A DNA stretch of 64,000 nucleotides, taken from Rhodospirillum rubrum ATCC 11170. GTDB lineage: Bacteria; Pseudomonadota; Alphaproteobacteria; Rhodospirillales; Rhodospirillaceae. The DNA lies in contig NC_007643.1 of assembly GCF_000013085.1 (NCBI RefSeq), forward strand, positions 2,861,501 through 2,925,500, read 5' to 3'. The position numbers and the translations under genes are program-made. Shown here in pieces: positions 28,523-37,633 of this stretch (position 1 is its first letter; each line of letters begins with the position of its first letter). The notes below the pieces were generated by a model, which saw only the letters and a list, made by a program, of their open reading frames with translations, searched no databases and had not been told where the DNA came from.

Positions 28523-29489
28523 GCCGTTCATTCCCGGATTGATCGCCGATATCGGCGGCACCAACGCCCGCTTCGCCCTGACCACCCCCGAGGGCGGCTG
28601 GCGCGACGAACGGGTTTACCGCTGCGCCGCCTTTCCCGGCCCGGCCGAGGCGGCGGCCCATTATCTGGCCGAGGTGCTGACCGCCTTTGAACCGCGCCCC
28701 GATCGCGGGGCGATCTGCGTCGCCTGTCCGGTCAACGGCGATCATCTGGCTTTGACCAACCATGGGGCGTGGTCGTTCTCGATCAGCGCGGTCGCCGACC
28801 GCTTGGGTTTGGCGCCTTTCCATGCGGTCAATGACTTCATCGCCAACGCCCTGGCCATCCCCCGCCTTGGCCCCTCCGGGCTGATCGAGATCGGCGGCGG
28901 CGCCGGACTTACCGGGGCGCCGATCGCCGCAATCGGCCCGGGCACCGGTCTGGGGGTGGCGATCCTCATCCCCGGTCGCGGCGGCAACCGCACCAGCCCC
29001 CTGGCCACCGAGGGCGGCCATGTCACCCTGCCCGCCGTGACCGACCGCGAGGCGGTGATCATCAGCGCCCTGCGCGCCATTCACGGCCACGCCTCGGCCG
29101 AGCGGGCGATTTCCGGCCCCGGTCTGGTTTGGCTGAGCGAGGCGATCCGCGCCGCCGATGGCTTGGAGCCGGTTGCCGAAACCCCGCCCTCGGTGATGGA
29201 AAAGGGCTTGGCGCGCAGCTGCCCGGTTTGCGCCGAAGCCGTCGACACCTTTTACGCGCTGCTGGGCACGGTGGCGGGCAATCTGGTGCTGAGCACCGGC
29301 GCCCAGGGCGGCGTTTACCTGATGGGAGGTATCCTGCCCCGACACCCAGAGGCCTTGCGAACCTCGGCCTTCCTGGCGCGCTTCCACGAAAAGGGCCGCT
29401 TCCGCGATTACCTTGATGTCGTCCCCATTCGCTTGGTCACCCACCCCTATCCGGCCTTCATCGGTCTGGCCGGGCTGGTCAGCGATTAG
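28515..29489 (+). CDS. glk: Glucokinase
   Basis: The 324-residue protein is a Glk-family (not ROK) hexokinase. It has the phosphate-1 motif LIADIGGTNARFAL near the N-terminus, VACPVNGDHLALTNHGW-like substrate residues, AVNDFIANALA, the GPGTGLGVA adenosine motif region, TEGGHVTLP and the C-terminal GGVYLMGGILP. It phosphorylates glucose with ATP; its product is an acceptor for OtsA, encoded by the overlapping upstream gene. The 3' end overlaps the stop of the convergent restriction endonuclease gene by 4 bases. Confidence 0.95.
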   Translation: MAEPFIPGLIADIGGTNARFALTTPEGGWRDERVYRCAAFPGPAEAAAHYLAEVLTAFEPRPDRGAICVACPVNGDHLALTNHGAWSFSISAVADRLGLAPFHAVNDFIANALAIPRLGPSGLIEIGGGAGLTGAPIAAIGPGTGLGVAILIPGRGGNRTSPLATEGGHVTLPAVTDREAVIISALRAIHGHASAERAISGPGLVWLSEAIRAADGLEPVAETPPSVMEKGLARSCPVCAEAVDTFYALLGTVAGNLVLSTGAQGGVYLMGGILPRHPEALRTSAFLARFHEKGRFRDYLDVVPIRLVTHPYPAFIGLAGLVSD

Positions 29490-30736
29490 AGCAGCTCGGC
29501 CAGGGTGCGGGGATCGCCGGCGCTGTCGTGCAGGCGCAAGAGCCGCTCGGGCTCGGACGCGAACCAAACGAAGCCGCCCCAGCCCAATTGGCCGACGGTC
29601 TTGCGAAAGCCCGGCGACTGGCGGTCCTGATAGGCGGTCAGGAACAGCACCTGGGCGGGCGAGAAACCGGCGGCTTCGGTCAGGGCGTGAATGGCCCGCT
29701 GGCGCTGGGGGCTGAGCGCGCCATCGGTGGCGACGACCTCGACGAAAACCAGCAGCGGATCCTTGGGGCCAAGGTCGGCCAGGATCAGGTCGGGCAGGGT
29801 TTTATCGGCTTCGATGCGCAGGCCGATGGCATGGGCCAGGGCGTCGTCGCGCAGCACCACCTTGTTGCCGCTTTCGCTGAGCCACAGCACCGCCGGCGCC
29901 GCAAGAAAGCGCGGGGCGAAAACCTCGACCACCGCCTGGGCGATGATCGAACTGGGGCCGGGCGCCAGCTGGCGGGTCTCGCCGCTGGGAAAGCGCACCA
30001 GCACCCCCTCGGCCCCGGCGGTGGCGCCAGCGCGCATGATCGCCACGCGGGCCAGGGCGCTACGGCTGAGGTGCGCGGCCTGGAAGGCGGCGATGGCGGC
30101 GTCCAGGGCCGGGCCGTCAAGCGCCGGATCGAACAGGGCGGCGAAGGCAGCCTTCAGGGCATAGCGCGGCTGGCCCGAGGTGGTCGGCAGATCGCCCCGG
30201 CGGATCACCGCGCCGATCGCCACCAGCCCGTCGCGCAGGGTTTCATCGCGGATCGGCTCGCGGGTGTTATCGGCATACCAGCGGCTGCCGCTGATCCCGC
30301 CGCCCTTGCGCAGCACCGCCAGACCATAGGCGAGGCGATCGGCCTCGTCCGCCAACAGCGCCTGCTCATTGGTCATCCGGTAGACATGGACCGGCCCCAG
30401 GAAACACCCGCGTCCCTCGACCGCGCCGATATAGAGCGCGGCGAACACGGTGCTGGCGGCCAGATCGCGCACGCAATAGGTGCGGTTGGGCGTACCGGCG
30501 GGAAAGATCAGCGGCAGGCGCGCAGCGATCAGATCACGCGACGCATAGGGCGGTAGCGGCGCGGCCGGGGTTTCAGGAGCGAACGCCGGAGGTTCCTTGG
30601 CCTCCTTGGTCTCCTTGGGTTCCTTGGGTTCCTTGGGTTCCTTGGGTTCCTTGGGTTCCTTGGGTTCCTTGGCCTCCTTGGTCTCCTTAGTCTCCTTGGG
30701 TTCCTTGGCGCCCTCGAGCCGCGAGAACAGATCCAT
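29486..30736 (-). CDS. Type II restriction endonuclease, BsuBI/PstI family
   Basis: From ATG 30736 the protein has 416 residues. Residues about 10-48 form a low-complexity tract of 13 Lys-Glu-X triplets, followed by a helical N-terminal domain. The C-terminal 130 residues match the BsuBI/PstI endonuclease domain as I know it: LPDLILADLGPKDPLLVFVE, VVATDGALSPQRQRAI, FLTAYQDRQ and WGGFVWFASEPERLL. Prototype enzymes of this family cut CTGCAG. The gene starts 2 bases after the stop of an N6-adenine methyltransferase, so the pair forms a restriction-modification system. The ATG is chosen for its AAGGGG ribosome site; an in-frame start at 30769 would overlap the methylase. Confidence 0.82.
   Translation of the reverse strand: MDLFSRLEGAKEPKETKETKEAKEPKEPKEPKEPKEPKEPKETKEAKEPPAFAPETPAAPLPPYASRDLIAARLPLIFPAGTPNRTYCVRDLAASTVFAALYIGAVEGRGCFLGPVHVYRMTNEQALLADEADRLAYGLAVLRKGGGISGSRWYADNTREPIRDETLRDGLVAIGAVIRRGDLPTTSGQPRYALKAAFAALFDPALDGPALDAAIAAFQAAHLSRSALARVAIMRAGATAGAEGVLVRFPSGETRQLAPGPSSIIAQAVVEVFAPRFLAAPAVLWLSESGNKVVLRDDALAHAIGLRIEADKTLPDLILADLGPKDPLLVFVEVVATDGALSPQRQRAIHALTEAAGFSPAQVLFLTAYQDRQSPGFRKTVGQLGWGGFVWFASEPERLLRLHDSAGDPRTLAELL
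30590..30706 (-). repeat. 13 tandem 9-bp units encoding Lys-Glu-(Pro/Thr/Ala)
   Basis: On the coding (minus) strand thirteen 9-base units related to AAGGAACCC lie head to tail over exactly 117 bases near the 5' end of the endonuclease gene. The triplets read KEP, KET, KET, KEA, six KEP, KET, KEA, KEP. The unit length is a multiple of three, so gain or loss changes linker length without shifting the frame. The highly identical central units indicate recent slippage. Confidence 0.95.
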
Positions 30737-30738
30737 GG

Positions 30739-32553
30739 TCAAAGCCCCTTCCCATAGAGCCGGGCGCATTCGGCTTCGATGTCATCGCGCGGGGCGCCGG
30801 CGGCCACCAGGGCCGTCAGCGGCCCCAGATCGCCGGCGGCGGGCAGCGGCAGGGCTTCCAGTTCAAAGGCCGATACGGCGACGCTACCGCTCATGCAGCG
30901 AAACACCTGATCGACAACGGCGCTGTTGAGCAGGGCCGCCACCACCGCCGGCGCCACCCGGGGGGTGCCCTTGGCGCGCACCATGTTCAGATGGTTCTCC
31001 ACCACCACCCCGCCATGGCCGGCGACAAAAGCCGCGGGCAGTTCGGCGGCGATCAGCCGGCGGTGCTGTTCCTTGGCGGTGGTGCGCTGGACCAGCACGC
31101 AGGGCTCGCCGACCAGAAGCGCGTCATCGCCGGCCTGCAGCTTGAAATAGGGCGCATGGTTGCGTTTGGCGGCGCGGAAAACAAAGCGGCCGTCCGCCGT
31201 GACCGCCTCGGCCCAGATCAGCGGATGAACCCGCTTGCCCGTCGGCCGGTCGCGGAGCTGGCCCTTATAGCGGTTCCACACCAAAGGCCCGGTCGACACC
31301 CCATAGCCCCACTCGGCCAGTCGATGGCCCATGGCCTCGACCCGGGCGACTAGGTGCCCCTGGCCGGGATCGCGCGGCGCCAGCCAGGGGGCGCCGGCAT
31401 CGGCGGGCAGGCCAATGGTGCCATTATGGGCGATCCGCGCCCGCCCCTCGCCGTCCAGGGTCAGATAATGAATGCGCACCCGCCCGGCTTGCCCGCCACG
31501 GCGATAAAGCGCCAGCAGGGTTTCTTGCAAAACATCCTCGAACACCCCCTGGCGGGCATGGACGAAATCGATCGACAGCGGCGGCGCTTCCGCCGCCAGC
31601 AGTCCGCGCAAGGCGCCATAGTAGCGCCCGGCCAGAAAACTGGTGGGGGTGAGATAGGCGATCAGCCCGCCCGGCGCCGTCCAGCGCAGGGCGATATCGG
31701 TGAACACCCCATACAGATTGGCATGGCCATACAGCCCGCGACCAAAGCGGGCGCGCTGGGCCGGGGTCAGGCCGACCCGTCCATAGGGCGGATTGCCGAC
31801 CACCAGATCGAAGCTGGGATCGGCGGGGATTTCCAGGGTATCGGCCACCCGCAACACCACCGGCGGCGGCCGTCCGGCGGCTTGGGCCAGATCGGCCAGA
31901 AGAATATCGAGCGCGGCCTGGGCCAGGGCGGCCGCCCTCGCATCGACCTCGAGCCCCAGCACCCGGGCGCCGATCCGCCCCAGGATGAAGGCCGGTTCGC
32001 AGCCGGCCAAGGCGGCGCGGATGCGGGCGACGGCGCCCAGCAGAAAGGCCCCGCCACCGGCGGCCGGATCAAGCAAACGCAGCCCGGCCCAATCGGCGCC
32101 CTCCTCGGTCGCGCGATCAAGCAGGCGCTCGACCAGGGCGATCGGCGTGTAAAAGGCGCCCAGGGCGCCGCGCTCGCGGGCGGGCAACAGCGCCGGATAG
32201 AGGCCGGTGATCAGATGCAGCGCCTCGGCCAAAGGCAGCAGGGCGGCGTCCTCGCCGATCGCCTGGGCCACCCGGGCGCCGGCGTGATCGAGGCGGCCGC
32301 GCGGTCGGGCGAAACCGGGGCGGGCAACAGCCTCGACGCCGATCCCCTTGCGCAGGGCCGCCATCGCGGCGGTGGTGAACAGCAAGGCCTGATCGGCGCG
32401 CCGCGCCGGCGTCAGGGTTTCAGCCCAGGCCCGGGCGACGACGCGGGCGCGCGCCAAATCGGACCGCGTCCCCTCGACCCCGGGCGACGGCGGCCCGGCC
32501 AGGATCGCGGCGGATTTTTCCGGGGACGTGGAAGCGGTCCCGCACGGCGTCAC
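30739..32553 (-). CDS. N6-adenine DNA methyltransferase (modification subunit, PstI-like system)
   Basis: The protein of about 604 residues has a class I N6-adenine methyltransferase core: the AdoMet motif LLDPAAGGGAFLLGAV, catalytic VVGNPPYGRVG, and an upstream GAFYTPIALVERLLD helix typical of type II gamma-class MTases. The C-terminal target-recognition region ends with FELEALPLPAAGDLG. It should protect the host site against the endonuclease encoded 2 bases downstream. The start is uncertain: a GTG at 32553 has GGGAG at good spacing, while a GTG at 32580 extends the frame by nine codons without a clear ribosome site. Composition is as GC-rich as the chromosome. Confidence 0.88.
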   Translation of the reverse strand: MTPCGTASTSPEKSAAILAGPPSPGVEGTRSDLARARVVARAWAETLTPARRADQALLFTTAAMAALRKGIGVEAVARPGFARPRGRLDHAGARVAQAIGEDAALLPLAEALHLITGLYPALLPARERGALGAFYTPIALVERLLDRATEEGADWAGLRLLDPAAGGGAFLLGAVARIRAALAGCEPAFILGRIGARVLGLEVDARAAALAQAALDILLADLAQAAGRPPPVVLRVADTLEIPADPSFDLVVGNPPYGRVGLTPAQRARFGRGLYGHANLYGVFTDIALRWTAPGGLIAYLTPTSFLAGRYYGALRGLLAAEAPPLSIDFVHARQGVFEDVLQETLLALYRRGGQAGRVRIHYLTLDGEGRARIAHNGTIGLPADAGAPWLAPRDPGQGHLVARVEAMGHRLAEWGYGVSTGPLVWNRYKGQLRDRPTGKRVHPLIWAEAVTADGRFVFRAAKRNHAPYFKLQAGDDALLVGEPCVLVQRTTAKEQHRRLIAAELPAAFVAGHGGVVVENHLNMVRAKGTPRVAPAVVAALLNSAVVDQVFRCMSGSVAVSAFELEALPLPAAGDLGPLTALVAAGAPRDDIEAECARLYGKGL

Positions 32554-32906
32554 GACGTCATCTCCCAAGCCAGTCCCCACCCCGTTGCCAGCCCGGCCGC
32601 CAGCCGGGCCCGCAGGCTACAAGCGCCGCCCGCGATCCGCCACCAGTATCCATCGTTTCCGCTTTGTTCGCGCAAACGAAGCCCGCCCTCCCCCTCAAGA
32701 AGCCCGCGCCTCCCGGGTATGGCGCCACCCCAGCTTGCGTCTTAATTCTAAAGACTATAACCTAAAGGTTCTACTTTGGCTAAAATATGATCGATTTAGT
32801 CACTCGAATAACCCAGTAAAGTTATGTATTTCCGCTGATAGATCGCCTCTAGGATGAGGGGTATCGGATCACGCCCTTAGCGCCATCCACTTTCGGGGAG
32901 AAGCCC
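32554..32906. promoter_or_regulatory. Divergent control region between the methylase and katA
   Basis: These 353 bases hold no gene. The first half is GC-rich; from about 32740 to 32855 it is AT-rich and is the likely catalase promoter region. ATAG-N7-CTAG at 32838-32852 resembles one half of an OxyR site, but the partner half was not found. No clear -35/-10 pair was identified by eye for the methylase. Confidence 0.4.
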
Positions 32907-34361
32907 ATGACCACGCGCCTGACCACCACCGCCGGTGCCCCGGTCGCCGATAATCAAAACAGCCTGACCGCCGGACCCCGGGGGCCGGTGCTGCTGCAGG
33001 ATTATCAGTTGATCGAGAAGCTGGCCCACCAGAACCGGGAACGCATTCCCGAACGCGTCGTCCACGCCAAGGGCTGGGGCGCCCATGGCACCTTGACCAT
33101 CACCCATGACATCAGCCGCTATACCCGAGCCAAGCTGTTCTCGGCGGTCGGCAAAACGACACCGGTGCTCGCCCGCTTTTCGACGGTGGCGGGCGAATTG
33201 GGGGCGGCCGACGCCGAACGCGACGTGCGCGGCTTTTCGCTGAAGTTCTATACCGAGGAAGGCAACTGGGATCTGGCGGGCAACAACACCCCGGTGTTCT
33301 TCGTGCGCGATCCTTTGAAGTTTCCCGATTTCATCCATACCCAGAAACGCCATCCGCGCACCCATCTGCGCTCGCCCACCGCCATGTGGGATTTCTGGTC
33401 GCTCAGCCCGGAAAGCCTGCATCAGGTCACCATCTTGATGAGCGATCGCGGTCTGCCGCTTGATCCCATGCATATGAACGGCTACGGCAGCCACACCTAT
33501 TCCTTCTGGAACGACGCCGGCGAGCGCTTTTGGGTGAAGTTCCACTTCAAGACCCAACAGGGCCATGCTCATCTGACCAATGCCGCCGCCAAGGTCGTGG
33601 TCGGCGAGTCGCGCGAAAGCTATCAGGAGGCGCTGTTTGGCACCATCGAGTCGGGTCACTTCCCGCGCTGGACGCTGTTTGTGCAGATCATGGCCGAACG
33701 CGAGGCCGAAACCACCCCCTATAACCCCTTCGACCTCACCAAGGTCTGGCCGCACGGCGATTTTCCGCTGATCGAGGTCGGGGTGCTGGAACTCAACCGC
33801 AACGCCGAGAACTATTTCGCCGAGATCGAGCAGGCGGCCTTTTCGCCGTCGAACGTCGTCCCGGGCATCGGCCATTCGCCCGACAAGATGCTTCAAGCCC
33901 GGGTGTTCGCCTATGCCGACGCCCATCGCTATCGCCTGGGCACCCATTACGAGGCCCTGCCGGTGAACGCCCCGCTCAGCCCGGTCAATCACTACCACAA
34001 AGACGGGCCGATGCGCTTTTTCCCCAATAATCCCAACGCCGACGCCTATTACGAGCCCAACAGCTTCGGTGGACCCAAAGAGGACCCCTCGGTCAAGGAG
34101 CCGCCGCTGCGCATCAACGGCGATGCCGATCACTACAACCACCGCGAGGGCAACGACGATTACGTCCAGGTCGGCGCCCTCTTCGCCCTGTTTGACGAGG
34201 GCGAGCGCCAGCGTCTGTTCTCCAATATCGCCGAGGCCATGGCCGGCGTGCCCGAGGAGATCATCCGCCGCCAGTTGGTCCATTTCCACCGCGCCGATCC
34301 GGCTTACGGCGAGGGCGTGGCCAAGGCGCTGGGACTGGCCCCGGTTTCCCAACCGGCCTGA
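32907..34361 (+). CDS. katA: Monofunctional haem catalase (small-subunit type)
   Basis: The 484-residue protein is a clade 3 type catalase degrading hydrogen peroxide. The catalytic His53 lies in [12 protein letters not shown] and the catalytic Asn in [12 protein letters not shown]. The haem-ligand Tyr336 lies in [14 protein letters not shown]. The length is typical of small-subunit enzymes with NADPH binding. There is no signal peptide. A GGGGAGA ribosome site precedes the ATG. It is a single-gene unit with its own terminator; an AraC regulator lies downstream on the other strand. Confidence 0.97.
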   Translation: MTTRLTTTAGAPVADNQNSLTAGPRGPVLLQDYQLIEKLAHQNRERIPERVVHAKGWGAHGTLTITHDISRYTRAKLFSAVGKTTPVLARFSTVAGELGAADAERDVRGFSLKFYTEEGNWDLAGNNTPVFFVRDPLKFPDFIHTQKRHPRTHLRSPTAMWDFWSLSPESLHQVTILMSDRGLPLDPMHMNGYGSHTYSFWNDAGERFWVKFHFKTQQGHAHLTNAAAKVVVGESRESYQEALFGTIESGHFPRWTLFVQIMAEREAETTPYNPFDLTKVWPHGDFPLIEVGVLELNRNAENYFAEIEQAAFSPSNVVPGIGHSPDKMLQARVFAYADAHRYRLGTHYEALPVNAPLSPVNHYHKDGPMRFFPNNPNADAYYEPNSFGGPKEDPSVKEPPLRINGDADHYNHREGNDDYVQVGALFALFDEGERQRLFSNIAEAMAGVPEEIIRRQLVHFHRADPAYGEGVAKALGLAPVSQPA

Positions 34362-34390
34362 CCGGCCCCTCCATCCCACCACCATCTCAA

Positions 34391-34419
34391 GGGAGCGACC
34401 CGCCCGGGCCGCTCCTTTT
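34391..34419 (+). terminator. Terminator of katA
   Basis: GGAGCG (34392-34397) pairs with CGCTCC (34410-34415) around a GC-rich loop, followed by TTTTC. It lies 30 bp after the catalase stop and just before the stop of the convergent AraC gene. Confidence 0.75.
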
Positions 34420-34420
34420 C

Positions 34421-35212
34421 TTAGCGGAAATAGGCCCCCGGCGTCGTGCCGAGCAGCCGGCGGAACATGGCGATGAAGGCGCTGGGCTGGTCGTAGCCCA
34501 TATCAAAGGCCACCGCCGTCACCGCCTCGCCGGCGGCCAGTCGCTCCAAGGCGCCCAGCAGGCGCAGCCGCAACCGCCATTGGCCGAAGGTCAGCCCGCA
34601 GTCGGCGCGGAAGGTCCGGGCCAGGGTGCGGGCCGAGGCCCCGGCCTCGCGCGCCCATTCCTCAAGCGGCCGGCCATCGGCGGGATCGGCCTCCAGCGCC
34701 CTGGCCACCGCCAGGGCCCGGGGATCGCGCGGCCAGGGCAGATGCAGCGGCTGGGCCGGCAGGGCGGCGATCTGGTCAAGCAGCACGCGCACCAAGCGGC
34801 CATCGGCGCCGTCCTCATCGTAATCATCGGGACGACGGCCGAATTCCAGGATCAACTCGCGGGTCAGCGGCGAGACCGCCACCACCTTGCAGCCCTTCGG
34901 CAGACCGGCCGCTTGCGCCGCCTCGATGGTGACATAAACACTGCGGTTCTGGCCGCCGCGCGCGGCGCGCACGCAATGGGTGATGCCGGCGGGAACCCAT
35001 ACGGCGCGATCGGGCGGCACCACCCAGCTTCCCTCGGGCGTCTCGACGATGGTGACGCCGCCGATGGCATAGACCAATTGGCACCAGGGGTGGCTATGGG
35101 GAACGATCACCGTTCCCGTCGGCCATTCCGAGGTGCGGGCGCGGACCGAGCGGATCGGCCGCATGGTTTCCCAGGCGGCAGACTGCGGGGTTGTCCATTT
35201 CACGCTATTCAT
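34421..35212 (-). CDS. AraC-family transcriptional regulator with N-terminal cupin
   Basis: The 263-residue protein has an N-terminal cupin-like sensor (VIVPHSHPWCQLVYAIGG, VPPDRAVWVPAGITHCV) and a C-terminal pair of AraC helix-turn-helix motifs (LEEWAREAGASARTLARTF, then VTAVAFDMGYDQPSAFIAMF, RRLLGTTPGAYFR). It is divergent from an MFS transporter with 80 bp between them, the common arrangement for a regulator controlling the efflux gene beside it. The effector is unknown. Confidence 0.93.
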   Translation of the reverse strand: MNSVKWTTPQSAAWETMRPIRSVRARTSEWPTGTVIVPHSHPWCQLVYAIGGVTIVETPEGSWVVPPDRAVWVPAGITHCVRAARGGQNRSVYVTIEAAQAAGLPKGCKVVAVSPLTRELILEFGRRPDDYDEDGADGRLVRVLLDQIAALPAQPLHLPWPRDPRALAVARALEADPADGRPLEEWAREAGASARTLARTFRADCGLTFGQWRLRLRLLGALERLAAGEAVTAVAFDMGYDQPSAFIAMFRRLLGTTPGAYFR

Positions 35213-35292
35213 TGTCCCAATATCGCAAGACAGGCGTTTCCGGCCCTTTTATCCTGCGCCTCCTTCCTTTGGCAACCGAAACGGGCTTCCCC

Positions 35293-36510
35293 ATGCGTCT
35301 GCCTTTTCTCTCCCGCTTTTTCGCTGGTATCGATCCGCGCGGTCCCGAGGCCTTTTTGCTGCTGTCGGCGGCGGCCCAGCCGGTAGCGTTTTCCACTTGG
35401 CAGGCCTTGCTCAATAATTTCGCCATCGAGCGGGCAAGTTTCAGCGGCGCCGACATGGGGCTGCTGCAAAGCCTGCGCGAGGTGCCGGGTCTGCTCGCCC
35501 TGACCGTCATCTTCTTTCTGCTGGTGCTGCGCGAACAGACGCTGTTGATCGTCAGTCTGGTGCTGCTTGGCGTTGGAACGGCGATAACCGGGCTGTTTCC
35601 CAGCGTTTTGGGCCTGTTCATCACGACGATCGTCATGAGCATCGGCTTTCACTACCAGGAAACCCTTCAGCAATCGCTGACCCTGCAGTGGATCGACCGC
35701 GAGCGCGCCGCCCCGGCCATGGGCCGCCAGATCGCTGCCCGCGGCGCCGCCGGACTGATCGCCTTTGCCGGGGTCTGGCTAATGCTCGATGTTTATGGCC
35801 TGGATTACGCCTGGGTCTACGCCTTTGGCGGCGCCTTGACGGTGATTTTGGCTTTGGCGGCCTGGATGGCCTATCCGCGCTTCCCCGATGCCGCCTTGCA
35901 AACCAAGAAGCTGTTCCTGCGCAAGCGGTACTGGCTGTTTTACGCCCTGACCTTCATGAGCGGGGCGCGCCGCCAGATCTTCACGGTCTTCGCCGGCTTC
36001 ATGATGGTCGAGAAGTTCGGGTATTCGGCCGCCCAGGTCACGCTGCTGTTCATCGTCAATCAGGCGATCAACATGGTCTTCGCCGGCCGCATCGGCGCCG
36101 CCATCGGCCGCTGGGGCGAGCGCCGGGCTTTGAGCCTGGAATACGCCGGGCTGATCGGCGTTTTCGTCGCCTATGCCGTGGTCGAGAACCCTTACGCGGC
36201 GGCCGGGCTCTATATCATCGACAACCTGCTGTTCAGCATGGCCATCGCCATCCGCAGCTATTTCCAGAAGATCGCCGCCCCGGCCGATATCGCCGCCAGT
36301 TCGGGGGTGAGTTTCACCATCAACCACATCGCCGCCGTCGGCATCCCCGGCGCCTTCGGCCTGCTGTGGCTGACCAACCCGGCGGCGGTCTTCCTGACCG
36401 GCGCGGCGATGGCCGCCATCTCGCTGACCCTGGCCCGCCTCGTCCCCGAACACCCCGAACCGGGCCACGAAACCCTTTTCGCCCGCCGCCAGAAGGCCGT
36501 CGCGCATTAG
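35293..36510 (+). CDS. Major facilitator superfamily transporter
   Basis: From ATG 35293 (MRLPFLSRFF) the protein has 405 residues and about 11-12 hydrophobic segments, for example LLALTVIFFLLVL, LLIVSLVLLGVGTAITGLFP and AVFLTGAAMAAISLTLARL. It fits the MFS fold, but no substrate-specific motif was recognised. The frame is open for 34 more codons upstream, but that would overlap the start of the divergent AraC gene; the shorter start gives a normal membrane N-terminus. It is probably regulated by that AraC protein. Confidence 0.85.
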   Translation: MRLPFLSRFFAGIDPRGPEAFLLLSAAAQPVAFSTWQALLNNFAIERASFSGADMGLLQSLREVPGLLALTVIFFLLVLREQTLLIVSLVLLGVGTAITGLFPSVLGLFITTIVMSIGFHYQETLQQSLTLQWIDRERAAPAMGRQIAARGAAGLIAFAGVWLMLDVYGLDYAWVYAFGGALTVILALAAWMAYPRFPDAALQTKKLFLRKRYWLFYALTFMSGARRQIFTVFAGFMMVEKFGYSAAQVTLLFIVNQAINMVFAGRIGAAIGRWGERRALSLEYAGLIGVFVAYAVVENPYAAAGLYIIDNLLFSMAIAIRSYFQKIAAPADIAASSGVSFTINHIAAVGIPGAFGLLWLTNPAAVFLTGAAMAAISLTLARLVPEHPEPGHETLFARRQKAVAH

Positions 36511-36517
36511 GGGGGTA

Positions 36518-37633
36518 CTAAGGATCCAGGGTCTCGCTGAGCAGGGCTTCCCATTGGTCGCAGATGCGTTCGATGTGGAATTGGCCGGCGATGGCTTCGC
36601 GGGCGGCGGCGCCCATGGTTTGGCGCAGGTCGGGGTCGCTCAGCAGGCGCCACAGTCCGGCCGCCAGGGCGGCCGGGCGGTCTTCGCCGCCAACCAGCAG
36701 GCCGGTGCGGCCGTCCTCGATCAGGGTGTTGACGCCGGGACAGTCGATGAAGCCGATCGCCGGCCGCCCGGCGGCCATCGCCTCGGCGATCACCAGACCG
36801 AAGCTTTCATAGCGCGAGGCCAGGGCGAAAACCGCGCAAGCCTGCCATTCGGCGGCGATGTTGCGGACGATGCCCGGCATCGCTACGCGCTCGGACAGCC
36901 CCAGGGCGATGGCGCGTTGGCGCAAGGCCTCGCGCGTCGGGCCGTCGCCCACGATCCGCAGGTCCCATTCGGGAAAATCCCGGGCGATGCGGGCGAAGGC
37001 TTCCAGCAGCACGCCGTGGCCCTTGGCCTCGTCAAAGCGGCCGATCGACAAGATCCGCCGCGCCGGCCGCCCGGGCGGGGCATCAAGGGCGGGTTCGGGA
37101 ACGGCGGCGGGTAAGGCGACGGGATTGGGCATCACCACCATCTTGCGGCGGATCACCCGGGGAAAGCGCTCCTTTACCGCCTGCGAGACGACGGTGATCG
37201 AGCGCAGCAGCGGCACCGACAGCGCATAAAGCGCCAGTTGCCCCAGGCGCTTGCGGTAATGGGTGATCACCGTGTGCTCGCTGGCGACGACGGGAATGCC
37301 CGTGCCGATCAGGGCCAACGCGGTGGGCACGAAACAGCTGTGCATGAAGGCGATGACCACATCGGGCCGCCGGGCCAGGATCTCCCGGCGCAGGGCGCTC
37401 ACCCGGCGCTGGAAGATCAGCGGCGAGGTCGGGCGGTGAACATCGCCGATCGCCAGACCGACCACGTCGTCAACGCCGCTCAGATCGTAGAAGGGCTCCT
37501 CGCCCGGGCTGTCAAACGACAGCACGCCCACCCGATGGCCGCGCCCGGCCAGATGATTGGCGACATCGCAGAAGATCCGCTCGGCGCCGCCGGCGGTCTC
37601 GTGCAAGCCCTTGATGACCATGACGATCTTCAT
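36518..37633 (-). CDS. Glycosyltransferase family 4
   Basis: The 371-residue protein is a GT-B fold transferase. The N-terminal half starts MKIVMVIKGLHETAGGAERI (acceptor domain) and the donor domain has ILSIGRFDEAKGHGVLLEAFA and the E-x7-E motif in ESFGLVIAEAMAAGRPA. It probably adds a sugar from a nucleotide-sugar donor to a lipid-linked glycan at the inner face of the membrane. It is the last gene of the five-gene minus-strand glycan operon and overlaps the preceding gene by 4 bases. Confidence 0.92.
   Translation of the reverse strand: MKIVMVIKGLHETAGGAERIFCDVANHLAGRGHRVGVLSFDSPGEEPFYDLSGVDDVVGLAIGDVHRPTSPLIFQRRVSALRREILARRPDVVIAFMHSCFVPTALALIGTGIPVVASEHTVITHYRKRLGQLALYALSVPLLRSITVVSQAVKERFPRVIRRKMVVMPNPVALPAAVPEPALDAPPGRPARRILSIGRFDEAKGHGVLLEAFARIARDFPEWDLRIVGDGPTREALRQRAIALGLSERVAMPGIVRNIAAEWQACAVFALASRYESFGLVIAEAMAAGRPAIGFIDCPGVNTLIEDGRTGLLVGGEDRPAALAAGLWRLLSDPDLRQTMGAAAREAIAGQFHIERICDQWEALLSETLDP

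Noticed and set aside
30590-30706. Short tandem repeats as a CRISPR array or phase-variation switch
   Set aside because: Units are 9 bases with no spacers, so it is not CRISPR. The unit length is a multiple of three, so slippage would not switch the gene on and off.
32838-32852. OxyR binding site upstream of katA
   Set aside because: Only one half-site-like element (ATAG-N7-CTAG) is present; the second half at the required spacing was not found.
34421-35292. MFS transporter start at 35191 overlapping the AraC gene
   Set aside because: The longer frame would overlap the start of the divergent regulator and adds 34 residues of non-membrane sequence. The ATG at 35293 gives a normal transporter N-terminus and leaves an 80-bp promoter gap.
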